The notes under the pieces: model-generated | The model's input: the letters and a program-made list of their open reading frames with translations, nothing else | Database searches by the model: none | Told to the model about the DNA's origin: nothing | Part shown: positions 11,951 to 24,141 of the stretch, in pieces | Numbering within the stretch: the stretch's first letter is position 1 | Layout of the letters: every line of letters starts with the position of its first letter | Translations under genes and position numbers: made by a program | DNA from: Massilia niastensis DSM 21313 | GTDB taxonomy: Bacteria > Pseudomonadota > Gammaproteobacteria > Burkholderiales > Burkholderiaceae_D | Length of the DNA stretch: 64,000 nt | NCBI RefSeq assembly: GCF_000382345.1 | Contig: NZ_KB908081.1 | Span: 62,001 to 126,000, forward strand | Direction: 5' to 3'

Positions 11951-12232
11951 TCAGGACTGCTCGGAAGGTGCGAGCGCCGTGATGGCGAGCGCATGGATTT
12001 CCGACTTGTTAATCATTTCGTGCACGGCATCATACACAAGACGATGGCGCATGACTAGATTGAGCCCCTGGAAGCGCTCCGAGACGATTTTCAGGCTGTA
12101 ATGGCTGCCGCCCGAGGCCGCCCCCGCATGCCCCGCATGCAGGTGCGAGTCGTCGGTAATTTCCAGTACGGAAGGGGCCAGTGCGGCCTGCAGCTGGGCG
12201 CGGACGCGCTCGGTGCGATTTTCGGTGTTCAT
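11951..12232 (-). CDS. BolA family protein
   Basis: A 93-residue BolA-fold protein, with the class-typical region [12 protein letters not shown] and the C-terminal [13 protein letters not shown]. BolA proteins act with monothiol glutaredoxins in iron-sulfur cluster handling, and some bind DNA. The histidines in SHLHAGH are candidate cluster ligands. The start codon overlaps the yciB stop by 4 bases (ATGA), and AGGAGG inside the end of yciB serves as its ribosome-binding site, so translation is coupled. Operon context: selO-msrB-yciB-bolA. Confidence 0.92.
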   Translation of the reverse strand: MNTENRTERVRAQLQAALAPSVLEITDDSHLHAGHAGAASGGSHYSLKIVSERFQGLNLVMRHRLVYDAVHEMINKSEIHALAITALAPSEQS

Positions 12233-12858
12233 GCATCCTCCTGAATATATTTTGAAAGCATCAAAGTCTGGATCACGACAAAGGCGAAGAAGATACCGGT
12301 AAAGCCGAACAGCTTGAAGCTGACCCAGGCGCTGGTATCGGTACGGAACACCACGAAGGCCATCAGCAGGTTCAGCAGGCCCATGGCGATAAAGAACAGC
12401 ATCCAGGCATAGCCGACCCGGGCCCAGACCGGATCGGGCAGCTTGACGGTGGCTTCCATGACGGTGCGCATCAGGTTCTTGCGGTAGAACACCTGGGCCA
12501 CCAGCAGGGCCGCGGCGAAGGCCCAGTACAGGATGGTCGGCTTCCACTTGATAAAGGTTTCGTCATGGAAGTAGATGGTGGCGCCGCCGGCGACCACGAT
12601 CACGCCCAGCGACAGCCACAGCATGCCGTCCACCTTGCGTCCGCGCACCAGCAGGTAGCCGATCTGGAAGATGGTCGCGACGATCGCGACGGCGGTGGCC
12701 AGCAGGATCGCCGACTGCTCGGCCGGCACCGCGCCCCCGGCGATCAGGGAACCGAGGTACTGGGTGGCCAGCCCGTGGGCCCAGTCCTGGTTGTTTTCGC
12801 CGTATTTGTATACGCCGAAGAAGAGAAGGACCGGGAACAGGTCGAACAGGAATTTCAT
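12229..12858 (-). CDS. yciB: Inner-membrane septation protein YciB/IspZ
   Basis: A 209-residue inner-membrane protein with about five or six transmembrane helices. It starts with the family hallmark [14 protein letters not shown] and contains [17 protein letters not shown] and [20 protein letters not shown]. YciB is implicated in cell envelope integrity and septation; its molecular activity is unclear. The start at 12858 was chosen on this hallmark and a GAGG 11 bases upstream; the frame extends 27 codons further but with an arginine-rich, unconserved stretch. It lies 13 bp after msrB and overlaps bolA by 4 bp. Confidence 0.94.
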   Translation of the reverse strand: MKFLFDLFPVLLFFGVYKYGENNQDWAHGLATQYLGSLIAGGAVPAEQSAILLATAVAIVATIFQIGYLLVRGRKVDGMLWLSLGVIVVAGGATIYFHDETFIKWKPTILYWAFAAALLVAQVFYRKNLMRTVMEATVKLPDPVWARVGYAWMLFFIAMGLLNLLMAFVVFRTDTSAWVSFKLFGFTGIFFAFVVIQTLMLSKYIQEDA

Positions 12859-12871
12859 CGTAAACAGTTCC

Positions 12872-13267
12872 TCAGATCGGTTCGAAACGCAGCGAGGCGG
12901 AATTGATGCAGTAGCGCAGGCCGGTCGGCGGCGGGCCATCCGGGAACACGTGGCCCAGGTGGGCGTCGCAGACCGCGCAGATGATCTCGGTGCGCACCAT
13001 GCCGTGGCTGCGGTCGTCCTTTTCGATCACGTTGGCGGGGTCGAGGGCGCGGAAATAGCTGGGCCAGCCGCAGCCCGAATCGAACTTGGCGTCCGACTCG
13101 AACAGCGGCGTATTGCAGCAGACACAGTGGTAGATGCCATGCTCATGGTGGTCCCAGTACTTGCCGGTGAAGGCGCGCTCGGTCGCCGCATGGCGCGTCA
13201 CCTGGTATTCGATCGGGTCCAGCTGCGAACGCCATTCGACGTCGGTCTTGCTTACTTTGTCGGTCAT
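12872..13267 (-). CDS. msrB: Peptide-methionine (R)-S-oxide reductase MsrB
   Basis: Reduces R-methionine sulfoxide in proteins, normally with thioredoxin. The 131 residues form one complete domain. Zinc is bound by two CxxC pairs, Cys48/Cys51 and Cys97/Cys100. The catalytic cysteine is Cys120 in RYCINSASL, and Cys66 in SGCGWPSY is a candidate resolving cysteine. The conserved GYH-type region reads HGIYHC here. There is no signal peptide, so it acts in the cytoplasm. It lies 18 bp downstream of selO, which fits a joint role in redox stress. Confidence 0.96.
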   Translation of the reverse strand: MTDKVSKTDVEWRSQLDPIEYQVTRHAATERAFTGKYWDHHEHGIYHCVCCNTPLFESDAKFDSGCGWPSYFRALDPANVIEKDDRSHGMVRTEIICAVCDAHLGHVFPDGPPPTGLRYCINSASLRFEPI

Positions 13268-13285
13268 GATCTTCTTTCTCTTCGG

Positions 13286-14773
13286 TCAGGAGGAGCAGCT
13301 CACTTCGAGGTGGGCTGCCCAGTCGGGCGGTAGCGCCGCATAGGATTCGTTCTCGGGCTGCTCGTCGAATGGCCGCTCGAGCACGGCGAGCAGCCGGTGG
13401 ACGGCCGAATAATCGCCATTCTGCGCCTTTTCGATGGCGACCTGTGCCAGGTAGTTACGCAGCACATACTTCGGATTGGCGGCGTGCATCGCGCTGCGGC
13501 GGCGCGCATCGACGCTGTGTTCGGCGCGCAGGCGTTCGCGGTAGCGCACGGCCCAGGCGTCGAAGGCCTCGCGGTCGATGAACAGGTCGCGCAGCGGCGC
13601 GTCCAGCCCGGGTTCGTCGACGCGCAGCTCGCCCAGGCGGCGGAAGAACAGCGTGAAGTCGGCATGGTTCGCCTGCAGCAGCTGGAACATGTCGTCGAAC
13701 AGGGCGCCATCCTCGTCGCGCGCCTCGACCAGGCCCAGCTTGGCGTGCAGCAGCTCGTCGAGCTTGCGCCCGAACTCCGGCCGGTACAGGTCGAGCGCCG
13801 CCTCGGCCTCTTCGGGCGTGCCGATCAGGGGCAGCAGGGCGTTCGCCAGCGCATAGCAGTTCCAGTGGCCCACCGGCACCTGGTTGGCATAGGAATAGCG
13901 GCCGCCCTGGTCCGTATGGTTGCAGATGTGGTTGGCGTCGAAGGCTTCCATGAAGCCGAACGGGCCGTAGTCCAGGGTCAGGCCCAGGATCGACATGTTG
14001 TCGGTGTTCATGACGCCGTGCATGAAGCCCACCGCCTGCCAGTGCGCGATCATGCGCGCGGTGCGGCGCGTGACTTCGGCCAGCAATTCCTGGTAGGGAT
14101 TGGCGGCGCCGGCGAACTCGGGATAGAAGGTGTGGATGACGTAGTCGGCCAGGGTGCGCAGTTCGTCCTGCTTGCCGCGCGAGCGCCAGTGCTCGAAGGA
14201 GCCGAAGCGCACGAAGGAGGGCGCCATGCGGGTGACGACCGCGGCGGTCTCGACGGTCTCGCGCACGACCGACTGGGGCGAGCCGGTCACCATCAGGGCG
14301 CGGGTGGTCGGGATGCCGAGCGCGGCCATCGCCTCGGAGCACAGGAATTCGCGGAGCGAGGAGCGCAGCACGGCGCGGCCGTCGCCCATGCGGGAATACG
14401 GCGTCAGCCCGGCGCCCTTGAGCTGCAGCTCCATCGGGCCATGCGGCGTGGCGATGTCGCCCAGCACGATGGCGCGGCCGTCGCCCAGCTGCCCGGCCCA
14501 GACGCCGAACTGGTGGCCCGAATAGACCGCGGACAGCGGCTGCGAGCGCACGGCGACCTTGTTGCCGGTGAAGACGGCAACGAAGTCTTCGTTCTCGAGC
14601 GCGCGCGCGTCCAGCCCGATGAGGGCGGCCGCCGGGCCGCTGGCCGCGATGAAATAGGGCGCGGGCAGCGGCGTCGGCATCAGGCGCGTGTAGAACGATG
14701 GCGGCAACTCGGCGAACGAATTGTTCAGTGGAAGTTCGTCAGCAGTAATGGCGGCTCCAGTACAGGTGGTCAA
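13286..14773 (-). CDS. selO: Protein adenylyltransferase SelO (YdiU)
   Basis: A 495-residue pseudokinase-fold enzyme that transfers AMP from ATP to Ser/Thr/Tyr of target proteins, known to modulate redox homeostasis. Visible hallmarks are YSGHQFGVWAGQLGDGRA, LQLKGAGLTPYSR, GDGRAVLRSSLREFL and HGVMNTDNMSILG (metal and active-site region). It ends in SCSS, whose cysteine sits where eukaryotic SelO carries selenocysteine. The likely start is TTG at 14773: no ATG occurs before residue 32, although the conserved region begins near residue 15. The Shine-Dalgarno is weak. First gene of selO-msrB-yciB-bolA. Confidence 0.95.
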   Translation of the reverse strand: MTTCTGAAITADELPLNNSFAELPPSFYTRLMPTPLPAPYFIAASGPAAALIGLDARALENEDFVAVFTGNKVAVRSQPLSAVYSGHQFGVWAGQLGDGRAIVLGDIATPHGPMELQLKGAGLTPYSRMGDGRAVLRSSLREFLCSEAMAALGIPTTRALMVTGSPQSVVRETVETAAVVTRMAPSFVRFGSFEHWRSRGKQDELRTLADYVIHTFYPEFAGAANPYQELLAEVTRRTARMIAHWQAVGFMHGVMNTDNMSILGLTLDYGPFGFMEAFDANHICNHTDQGGRYSYANQVPVGHWNCYALANALLPLIGTPEEAEAALDLYRPEFGRKLDELLHAKLGLVEARDEDGALFDDMFQLLQANHADFTLFFRRLGELRVDEPGLDAPLRDLFIDREAFDAWAVRYRERLRAEHSVDARRRSAMHAANPKYVLRNYLAQVAIEKAQNGDYSAVHRLLAVLERPFDEQPENESYAALPPDWAAHLEVSCSS

Positions 14774-14957
14774 AGAGATAGCGGAATTCTACCGTACCGT
14801 GCGGATTCTATCGGCGCACGGGTGCGCCTGCGCATCGTGCTTACATCCGGTTACCCGACTGCATGAAGTGGTGCGCTGCATCATGGAAAGGCGTTGACGC
14901 GCCGGCGGCGCGCGGATCACACTCCCTTATGTTGCCAAACCGTCCACGGGAGAGCCA

Positions 14958-16610
14958 ATGACCGAGTATCCGATGAGTCCGCTGATGGGCCAGATGATGG
15001 ACCAGCCACTGCTCATTTCCAGCATTTTCGCGTTCGCCGCGCGCCACTATGGCGATACCGAAATCGTCTCGCGCCGCGTCGAAGGGGATATCCACCGCTA
15101 TACCTACCGCGATTGCGAGCGGCGCGCGCGCAAGCTGGCGCATGCGCTGGCCGGGCTCGGCGTGAAGACGGGCGAGCGGGTGGCGACCCTGGCCTGGAAC
15201 GGCTACCGCCACATGGAACTGTACTATGGCGTGTCCGGCTCGGGCGCGGTGCTGCACACGATCAATCCGCGCCTGCATCCGGAGCAGATCGCCTATATCG
15301 TCGACCATGCCGAAGACCAGTTCCTGTTCTTCGACCTGACTTTCCTGCCGGCCATCGAGCTCATGGCCCGCCAGTGCAAGACGGTGAAGGGCTATGTCGC
15401 GCTGTGCGGGCGCGAGCACATGCCGGCCAACACCGGGATCCCGATGCTGATGTGCTACGAGGAACTGGTCGACGCCGCTCCCCCCGACTTCGCCTGGCCG
15501 CAGTTCGACGAGCGCTCGGCCGCTTCGCTGTGCTACACCTCCGGCACCACCGGCAATCCGAAGGGCGCCCTGTACTCGCACCGCTCGACGGTGCTGCATG
15601 CCTACGCCTCGGCGATGCCGAACGCGCTGAACGTCTCGTCGTCCGACGTGGTGCTGCCGGTGGTGCCGATGTTCCATGTGAACGCCTGGGGCCTGCCGTA
15701 CTCGGTGCCGCTGTCCGGCGCCAAGATGGTCTATCCGGGCGCGGCGCTGGACGGCAAGTCGCTGTACGAGCTGTTCGAGGCCGAGGGCGTGAGCTTCTCG
15801 GCCGGCGTGCCGACGGTCTGGCTGGGCCTGGTCAACCACGTGCTGCAGAACGACCTGCGCTTCTCGACCTTCCGCCGCACCGTGATCGGCGGCTCGGCCT
15901 GTCCGCCGGCCTTGATGGATACCCTGATCGACCGGCTGCGGGTCCAGGTCGTGCATGCATGGGGCATGACCGAGATGTCCCCGCTGGGCACGGCCTGCAC
16001 CCTGGGCTACCGGCACGCCGCGCTGCCCGCCGAGGAACAGCGCGCGGTGCTGCGCAAGCAGGGCCATGCGATCTACGGGGTCGACATGAAGATCGTCGAC
16101 GACGACGGCGGCGAACTGCCCTGGGACGGGACGACCTATGGCCACCTGCTGGTCAAGGGACCGTGGGTGGTGTCGGGCTATTACCGCAGCGACGAGGGCG
16201 ATGTGCTGCAGGACGGCTGGTTCCCGACCGGCGACGTGGCGACCATCGACGGCGACGGCTACCTGCATATCACCGACCGCAGCAAGGACGTGATCAAGTC
16301 CGGCGGCGAGTGGATCGGCTCGATCGACCTGGAGAATATCGCGATGGCCCATCCGGCCGTGCTGCAGGCGGCCTGCATCGGCGTACCGCACCCCAGATGG
16401 AGCGAACGGCCGCTGCTGGTGGTGGTGCGGCGCCCGGGCATGGAACTGGCGCGCGAGGACTTGCTGGCCTTCTACGAGGGCAAGGTGGCCAAGTGGTGGG
16501 TGCCGGACGATGTCGTGTTCGCCGACAGCCTGCCGGTGGGCGGTACCGGCAAGATCCAGAAGAACCGGCTGCGCGATCTCTACCACGAGCACCGCCTGCC
16601 GACGGCGTGA
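14958..16610 (+). CDS. AMP-forming fatty acyl-CoA ligase (AlkK-type, medium chain)
   Basis: A 550-residue ANL-superfamily ligase that activates a fatty acid to its acyl-CoA through an acyl-AMP. The P-loop-like motif [11 protein letters not shown] is at 193-203, the adenylate site [12 protein letters not shown] and [20 protein letters not shown] follow, and the C-terminal lysine lies in [11 protein letters not shown]. The N-terminus ([24 protein letters not shown]) is typical of the AlkK-like medium-chain group rather than FadD. GGGAG lies before the ATG. It is divergent from selO. Chain-length preference is inferred from family resemblance. Confidence 0.92.
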   Translation: MTEYPMSPLMGQMMDQPLLISSIFAFAARHYGDTEIVSRRVEGDIHRYTYRDCERRARKLAHALAGLGVKTGERVATLAWNGYRHMELYYGVSGSGAVLHTINPRLHPEQIAYIVDHAEDQFLFFDLTFLPAIELMARQCKTVKGYVALCGREHMPANTGIPMLMCYEELVDAAPPDFAWPQFDERSAASLCYTSGTTGNPKGALYSHRSTVLHAYASAMPNALNVSSSDVVLPVVPMFHVNAWGLPYSVPLSGAKMVYPGAALDGKSLYELFEAEGVSFSAGVPTVWLGLVNHVLQNDLRFSTFRRTVIGGSACPPALMDTLIDRLRVQVVHAWGMTEMSPLGTACTLGYRHAALPAEEQRAVLRKQGHAIYGVDMKIVDDDGGELPWDGTTYGHLLVKGPWVVSGYYRSDEGDVLQDGWFPTGDVATIDGDGYLHITDRSKDVIKSGGEWIGSIDLENIAMAHPAVLQAACIGVPHPRWSERPLLVVVRRPGMELAREDLLAFYEGKVAKWWVPDDVVFADSLPVGGTGKIQKNRLRDLYHEHRLPTA

Positions 16611-16695
16611 AAAGGGCTGCCGCGTGACCGGTGTAGCGCCGCGGGGCCGCCAATCGCGGTATGCTCTGCGATAACCGGTCACGAGAGGATAGTGC

Positions 16696-17838
16696 ATGCA
16701 CCCGTCGAATATCGTCTTGCTGGAATTCCACCCCGAACGCGACAATCTCACCAAGGACAAGGAATTGCGCGACGGCCTGTCGGTGGCCCTGCGCATGGGC
16801 AATACCTTATGGCTGGCCAACGACGAGTCGCTGAGCGTCGAGCGCCTCACCCTGGCGGCCGAGGACAGCACCGGCAAGAGCAGCTTCACGCGCGACCACA
16901 GGCAGTTCGCGCTGCATGACTTCTTGCCGCTTCCGCTGCCGCCCAGCGGCGAGAGCGCCGAAGAGATCAACGAGGCCGACATCGAAGGCCTGGCCTGCGA
17001 CAACAAATACATGTGGCTGACCGGCTCGCACAGCCTGCGCCGCAAGCAGCCCAGGGCGGACGACGGCGCGAAGAAGGCGCAGAAGCGGCTGGCCTCGGTG
17101 AGTTCGGACGGCAACCGCTACCTGCTGGCGCGCATTCCGATCGTCGAGGAAGAGGGCGGCTACACCCTGGTCAAGGAGACCGGACAGAAAGGCAAGCAGC
17201 GCACCGCCGCCATGCTGCGCGGCGACCAGCACGGCAACGAACTGACGGCGCTGCTCAAGGAAGACGAGCATTTCGGCCCCTTCCTGGCCATCCCCGGCAA
17301 GGACAATGGCTTCGACATCGAGGGACTGGCGATCGCCGGCAGGCACCTGCTGCTGGGGCTGCGCGGGCCGGTGCTGCGCGGCTGGGCCGCGATCGTCGAG
17401 GTGGCCCTCGTGGACGAGGGGCCCGGCCTGCTGCGCCTGGCGCCGCTCGATGGCGACGAGCGGATGTACCGCAAGCATTTCCTCGACCTCGGCGGGCTCG
17501 GCATTCGCGACCTGTGCGTGCAGGGCAAGGACCTCCTGATCCTGGCCGGGCCCACCATGGACCTGGACGGGCCGGTGCATGTCTACCGCTGGCCCGGCGG
17601 CGCCCAGCCCGACAAGGAAACCGTGGTGCCGGCGGACAAGCTGGAACGGGTGCTGGCCTTGCCCTACGGCGAGGGCGTCGACCATCCGGAAGGCATGACC
17701 CTGTTTGAATCGCGCGGCGGCGCCGAGGAGGCGCTGATGGTGGTCCATGACGCGGCCTCGGCCAGCCGCCAGATCGGCGAAAGCATCCTGGTGGCCGATG
17801 TGTTCCCGCTGCCCAGGCGCAAGAAGGGAAAGGGCTGA
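16696..17838 (+). CDS. DUF3616 domain protein
   Basis: A 380-residue cytoplasmic protein recognised as DUF3616 by the repeated pattern DIEGLAC, GFDIEGLAIAGRHLLLGLRG PVLRGWA and HPEGMTLF. These motifs look like blades of a beta-propeller with conserved Glu-Gly pairs (EGLA/EGM) that could form a ligand or metal site. It has no signal peptide. AGAGGAT lies five bases before the start codon. It lies 85 bp after the acyl-CoA ligase and converges tail-to-tail with the CheB-CheR fusion 15 bp downstream. The function of the family is not established. Confidence 0.85.
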   Translation: MHPSNIVLLEFHPERDNLTKDKELRDGLSVALRMGNTLWLANDESLSVERLTLAAEDSTGKSSFTRDHRQFALHDFLPLPLPPSGESAEEINEADIEGLACDNKYMWLTGSHSLRRKQPRADDGAKKAQKRLASVSSDGNRYLLARIPIVEEEGGYTLVKETGQKGKQRTAAMLRGDQHGNELTALLKEDEHFGPFLAIPGKDNGFDIEGLAIAGRHLLLGLRGPVLRGWAAIVEVALVDEGPGLLRLAPLDGDERMYRKHFLDLGGLGIRDLCVQGKDLLILAGPTMDLDGPVHVYRWPGGAQPDKETVVPADKLERVLALPYGEGVDHPEGMTLFESRGGAEEALMVVHDAASASRQIGESILVADVFPLPRRKKGKG

Positions 17839-17853
17839 CGGGCGCCCGCGGCG

Positions 17854-20800
17854 CTACCTGCGCTGCTCGACATCGACGTTCATGCCTACCCACTTGCGGA
17901 TGCTGCCGTCGGCGTTGAACAGGGGCGCCGCACGGACCCAGGTCCGGCGCCAGCCGCCTTGCGGGCCTTGCAGCCGGAATTCGGCGTTCACCGGACGGCG
18001 CGCCGCCAGGGCGTCGCGCCACTGCTGCAGGACGTAGCCGCGGTCGTCCGGATGGATCGCATCGGTCCAGCCGTCGCCCAGCCATTGCTGCGGGGTCTGC
18101 CCGGTATAGGCGCGCCAGCTGGGCGAATCGGACACGATCCTGCCCTCGGCGTCGGCTTCCCACACGGCCTGCGCCAGCCCCTCGAGCAGGCCGCGCAGGC
18201 GGGCGTCGTTGTCGAGCACGGCCGCGTCGGCGCGCTTCAGCGCGTCGATGTCGGTAACGACCACGACCGCCTGGCCGGTGAGGCGTCCCTGGTGGTCGCG
18301 GACCGGGGCGGCCGCCACCTGGGTCCAGATTTCCCGGCCGTCATCGCGGGCGTACAGCATGTCGATGCCCGGCACCACCAGCTCGCCGCGCAGCGCCCGT
18401 GCGTCGGGAAAGTCCCGGCCCCTGACCATGCTGCCGTCGGGATGGTGGGAGCGCCAGCGCCAGAGGCGGTCGTCGTCGCGGGAAGGGATGATCCCGGTCG
18501 GCAGGTAGCGGCGCATCTGCTGGTTCGACAGCAGCAGCACGCCGTCGGCCTCCGACACCCCGACCCCGACCGGCAGGCTGTCGAACACCGCCGAGAGCCG
18601 CGACTCGCTCTCGCGCAGGGCTTCCTCGGCCGCACGGCGGCTGCTGATGTCGAACAGGGTCATGACCGCGCCCTCGATCCGGTCCGCCGTGGTCCGGTAG
18701 GGGTGCACGCGCACGATGTAGTCGTGCCCATCGCCGGTGTGCACCTCGCGCTCCATCGATTGCAGGGTCTCGAACACCTCGGCCGCCTCGGCCGCCAGCT
18801 GCGGATAATCGAGCTTGTTGGTGATGTCCGGCAGCGGGCGTCCGATATCCGACGGGATCACGTTGAAGAAGTCGGCGATCCGCGGGGTATAGCGCAGGAT
18901 CCGCATGTCCCGGTCGAGGAAGATCGTCGCCACGCCGGACGACGCGATCAGGTTGCCCAGGTCGTCATGGGCCTTGGTGGCCTCCTCGGCTTTCAGCCGA
19001 AGCTGGCGGTTGTCGGCCATCAGTTCCTGGAGGCTCGAACGCAGCTCGCGGTTGCTGCGCTCCATCTCATCGGCCTTGGCGCGCAGCTCGTCGATCGAGG
19101 TCTGCATTTCCTCGGCATAGACCCGCATCTCGCTGCCGTGGCTCTCCGCCTGCTCGATGGTCTCCTGCAGCTTCCTGCGGGTGAGCCGCAATTCTTCGTC
19201 GAGCTGGTGTGCCAGGCCGCTCTCCTGCGGCGAAGGCGCCGCAAGCGGCTGCGCCGGCGCCTCCGGCGCGTCCAGGAACTCGACCAGCATCAGCGCGCCG
19301 TCGGCATGCTCGTCCTGGAAGGGCAGGACCCGCATGTCGACCACGCGGGCCTCGCCATGCCGCTCGTAGCGCACCGGCCCCGAGCTGGCCGGGCTTGCGC
19401 CCTTCTGCGCCTGGAACAGGGCCACCCGCAAGGCCAGCCGCAATTCCGGCAGCACCAGGGCCACGAGTTCGCGCGTGGGCTGGCCGCCGGGCTGGTGCAG
19501 GAAGCGCGCGGCGTGCTCCGACACATGGACGATGTCGCCGGCCGTATCGAGCAGGATGCTGGGCGGGGCCAGCGCGGCCACCTTGTGCAGATGGATCTCC
19601 CCAAACGAAAACAGCCGTCCGCGCCGCCTGCCCGGGAGCATGGAAGCAGGTTTCGGGGCGCCCGCCGGGCGGGCCACGCCGGCGGGCATTGCAGGCAGGC
19701 CGGGCGGGTCGCGCGACACCGGCCTGGCCTGGTAGATCCGGTTGGCGGCATCCACCGGCGCGAACAGGTCCGCCGCCGCGTCGACCGACTCCGCGCTGCC
19801 CAGCATCAGGTAGCCGCCGGGATTGAGCGCGAAGTGGAACTGCTGCAGGAGCTGGCGGTGCATCTCGCGGTTCAGGTAGATCAGGAAGTTGCGGCAGCTG
19901 ATCAGGTCGAGGCGCGAGAAGGCGGGGTCCTGCAGCAGGTTGTGGCGGGCGAACAGGACCTGGTCGCGCAGCGCCTTGCGTACCTTGTACTGGTTGGCTT
20001 CGAGGGTGAAATAGCGTTCCAGCTGCCCGGGAGGCACATGTTCGGCGATCGACGCCGGATACAGGCCGAGGCGTGCGGCATGGATCGCCTGCTCGTCGAT
20101 GTCGGAAGCAAACACCTGGAACGGGCGCTGGACGTCCTTGCCCGTGTTCCGGTCGGCCAGCATCATCGCCAGGGTGTAGGCTTCCTCGCCGGTGGAACAG
20201 GCCGCCACCCAGGCCCGCACCGTCTGGTCGGGATGGACGGAGCGGTAGATCTCGGGAAGCACGATGCGTTGCAGCGCGTCGAAGGCCTCGCGGTCGCGGT
20301 AGAAGCCGGTGACCCCGATCAGGAGGTCTTTCAGCAAGGCGCGCGCTTCGCTGGAATCCTTCTGCAGGACCGCGTGGTAGGCCACCAGGTCGGGCGCTCC
20401 CCGCACCTGCAGCCGCCGCTCCAGCCGGCGCAGCAGGGTCTGGCGCTTGTAGTGCGTGAAATCGTGCCCGGTGCGGGCGTGCAGCAGGGCGAGCACGTCG
20501 CGCAGGGCCGCCTCGGGCTGGGGGCCCATGTCGAACGGCGCCGGCTCGTCGAGCCCGGGCCGGTGGCCCTCCCGGACCTTCTGCCGGATGGCGTTCGAGA
20601 TGTCGCGCAATTCCACCAGCTTGCGCGGGATCTCGGCTGCGCCCAGGACGAAATCGGCCATCCCGGAGTCGATGGCCGAGCGCGGCATGCTGCCTTGTTC
20701 CGCGTCGGTCGGCAACTGGGCGATGGTCACGCCGCCCATTTCCTTGATAGCGGCGAGCCCGGCCGTGCCGTCCGAGCCCATCCCGGACAGCACGATGCCG

Positions 20801-21210
20801 ATGGCATGCTGGGCGTGGACCTCGGCCAGGCTGCGCAGGAAGATGTCGATCGTCACGGGGCGCGGCGAACTGCGGTCCAGCTCTTCGAGCAGCAGCCAGC
20901 CGTCGCGCATCTTGAGGGCGCGTCCCGGCGGGATCACATACACCTGTTCGGGCAGGATGGGCATGGCATGGTTGACCTGCACCACGGGCATGCCGGTCGC
21001 GCCCTGCAGCACCTTGTCCGCCGCGCTCGGCTGGTCCGTCGCCAGGTGCAGGATCACCACCAGCGACATGCCCGGAGCGGGCGGCATGTTTTCCAGCAGC
21101 GTGGTCAGCGCCTGCAGGCCGCCGGCGGAGGCGCCGATGCCCACGATCGGGAAGGGAAGCGGCGGCGGCGGGGTGGATGGCGGGGCCTGATCTGGCTGGT
21201 GGATTTCCAT
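17854..21210 (-). CDS. CheB-CheR-PAS fusion protein without a kinase domain
   Basis: An 1118-residue cytoplasmic signalling protein. A CheB methylesterase domain (about 22-200) has catalytic Ser28 (GIGASAGG), His55 (LHLATDQ) and Asp147 (GMGSDG) but no receiver domain in front. A CheR methyltransferase follows (about 233-495, with the SAM site in VAACSTGEEAYTLAMML), then a long coiled-coil (about 665-740) and at least three PAS/PAC units up to the end. The last PAC motif (WVGMNVDVEQRR) is followed directly by a stop. Related fusions often continue into HisKA/HATPase domains, absent here. The target receptor is unknown, as no chemotaxis cluster is nearby. Confidence 0.92.
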   Translation of the reverse strand: MEIHQPDQAPPSTPPPPLPFPIVGIGASAGGLQALTTLLENMPPAPGMSLVVILHLATDQPSAADKVLQGATGMPVVQVNHAMPILPEQVYVIPPGRALKMRDGWLLLEELDRSSPRPVTIDIFLRSLAEVHAQHAIGIVLSGMGSDGTAGLAAIKEMGGVTIAQLPTDAEQGSMPRSAIDSGMADFVLGAAEIPRKLVELRDISNAIRQKVREGHRPGLDEPAPFDMGPQPEAALRDVLALLHARTGHDFTHYKRQTLLRRLERRLQVRGAPDLVAYHAVLQKDSSEARALLKDLLIGVTGFYRDREAFDALQRIVLPEIYRSVHPDQTVRAWVAACSTGEEAYTLAMMLADRNTGKDVQRPFQVFASDIDEQAIHAARLGLYPASIAEHVPPGQLERYFTLEANQYKVRKALRDQVLFARHNLLQDPAFSRLDLISCRNFLIYLNREMHRQLLQQFHFALNPGGYLMLGSAESVDAAADLFAPVDAANRIYQARPVSRDPPGLPAMPAGVARPAGAPKPASMLPGRRRGRLFSFGEIHLHKVAALAPPSILLDTAGDIVHVSEHAARFLHQPGGQPTRELVALVLPELRLALRVALFQAQKGASPASSGPVRYERHGEARVVDMRVLPFQDEHADGALMLVEFLDAPEAPAQPLAAPSPQESGLAHQLDEELRLTRRKLQETIEQAESHGSEMRVYAEEMQTSIDELRAKADEMERSNRELRSSLQELMADNRQLRLKAEEATKAHDDLGNLIASSGVATIFLDRDMRILRYTPRIADFFNVIPSDIGRPLPDITNKLDYPQLAAEAAEVFETLQSMEREVHTGDGHDYIVRVHPYRTTADRIEGAVMTLFDISSRRAAEEALRESESRLSAVFDSLPVGVGVSEADGVLLLSNQQMRRYLPTGIIPSRDDDRLWRWRSHHPDGSMVRGRDFPDARALRGELVVPGIDMLYARDDGREIWTQVAAAPVRDHQGRLTGQAVVVVTDIDALKRADAAVLDNDARLRGLLEGLAQAVWEADAEGRIVSDSPSWRAYTGQTPQQWLGDGWTDAIHPDDRGYVLQQWRDALAARRPVNAEFRLQGPQGGWRRTWVRAAPLFNADGSIRKWVGMNVDVEQRR

Positions 21211-21395
21211 GACGGGGCCGCCCTGTTCGATACGGGATCACGAAAAATTATAGTGCAAGAAAGGGGGCGCCCGCCGTTCGACAGTGGGCAAGCCTTGTTC
21301 CCGGGCCGAGGGGCGGCGGAAAATAAGACGGCCGTTCTTTTAATTCGGGTATAGTTGTCGGATAGTCAGTTCAACCCAACAAGGAGAAAAGAGAC

Positions 21396-23486
<2,091 letters not shown>

Positions 23487-23537
23487 TCTGGTGATCCTCA
23501 TCCGTCGCCCGCATCCCGTGGCGGCGGATGGCGCCGG

Positions 23538-24035
23538 CTATCGCTTCAGGCGCAGCACGCGCGCGCCGAGCAGCCGGATGCCGTGGAACAGCACGTAGGC
23601 TCCCAGCGCGAAGATCGCGGCGGCGACGATCGGCAGCACGGGCCCGAAGGTATGGGTCATCCCGAGCACGAAGCCCAGCACGCATTCGGCGCGGTAGACC
23701 GGGTACAGCAGGGCGATCAGGGGCAGGCCCTGGACCAGGTACTCGCACATGTCGCCCCGGCCCATGGCGAAGAAGAAGGCGAGCAGGGCGCCGAACAGCA
23801 GGGCGCAGGTGAATCCTCCCGCAGGCGACGGATCGGCGTCCTCTTGCCGGCGTTCGATCCGGCCCAGCGCCAGCCACGCCAGTAGCGGCAAGCTGACCAG
23901 TCCCCACCAGTTCGATATCGATGGCAAGTCCGCGCGGGCAAGCAGGTGGTGCGCCGGGACGCCGCCATTGAAATGTTGCCACGCCAGCAATAGCGCGTAG
24001 GCAACGGCGATGGTGACGGTGAGCTTGGTGCGCAT
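23538..24035 (-). CDS. Small polytopic membrane protein, unknown function
   Basis: A 165-residue protein not recognised as a named family. It has about four or five hydrophobic helices: an N-terminal one (LTVTIAVAYALLLAW), then LVSLPLLAWLALG, CALLFGALLAFFFAMG, a helix around GLPLIALLYPVY and a C-terminal one near PIVAAAIFALGAYVLFHG. It ends in a basic tail (RVLRLKR), consistent with inner-membrane insertion. The start at 24035 is set by AGGAGG four bases upstream; an earlier ATG adds ten unconserved residues. It converges with the FadB-like gene, and an 11-bp stem hairpin without a T-run (23499-23530) lies between the two. Confidence 0.7.
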   Translation of the reverse strand: MRTKLTVTIAVAYALLLAWQHFNGGVPAHHLLARADLPSISNWWGLVSLPLLAWLALGRIERRQEDADPSPAGGFTCALLFGALLAFFFAMGRGDMCEYLVQGLPLIALLYPVYRAECVLGFVLGMTHTFGPVLPIVAAAIFALGAYVLFHGIRLLGARVLRLKR

Positions 24036-24125
24036 ACATCCTCCTGGATAACATATAGTCAACAACGGACTGTCGATTTTCGCATGTCGACGTAAATACT
24101 CAATTTACCCTGCATAGATTGAACT

Positions 24126-24141
24126 GCGCCAAAAAAAATGC
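24126..24141 (+). repeat. Left direct repeat at the IS insertion (includes target duplication)
   Basis: GCGCCAAAAAAAATGC here and again at 25190-25205. The eight As are the probable 8-bp target duplication; the extra matching bases overlap the element's ends and may be coincidental. Confidence 0.65.

Noticed and set aside
23499..23530. Rho-independent terminator between the FadB-like and membrane-protein genes
   Set aside because: An 11-bp stem with one wobble is present but no T-run follows on either strand, so it is mentioned only as a hairpin.
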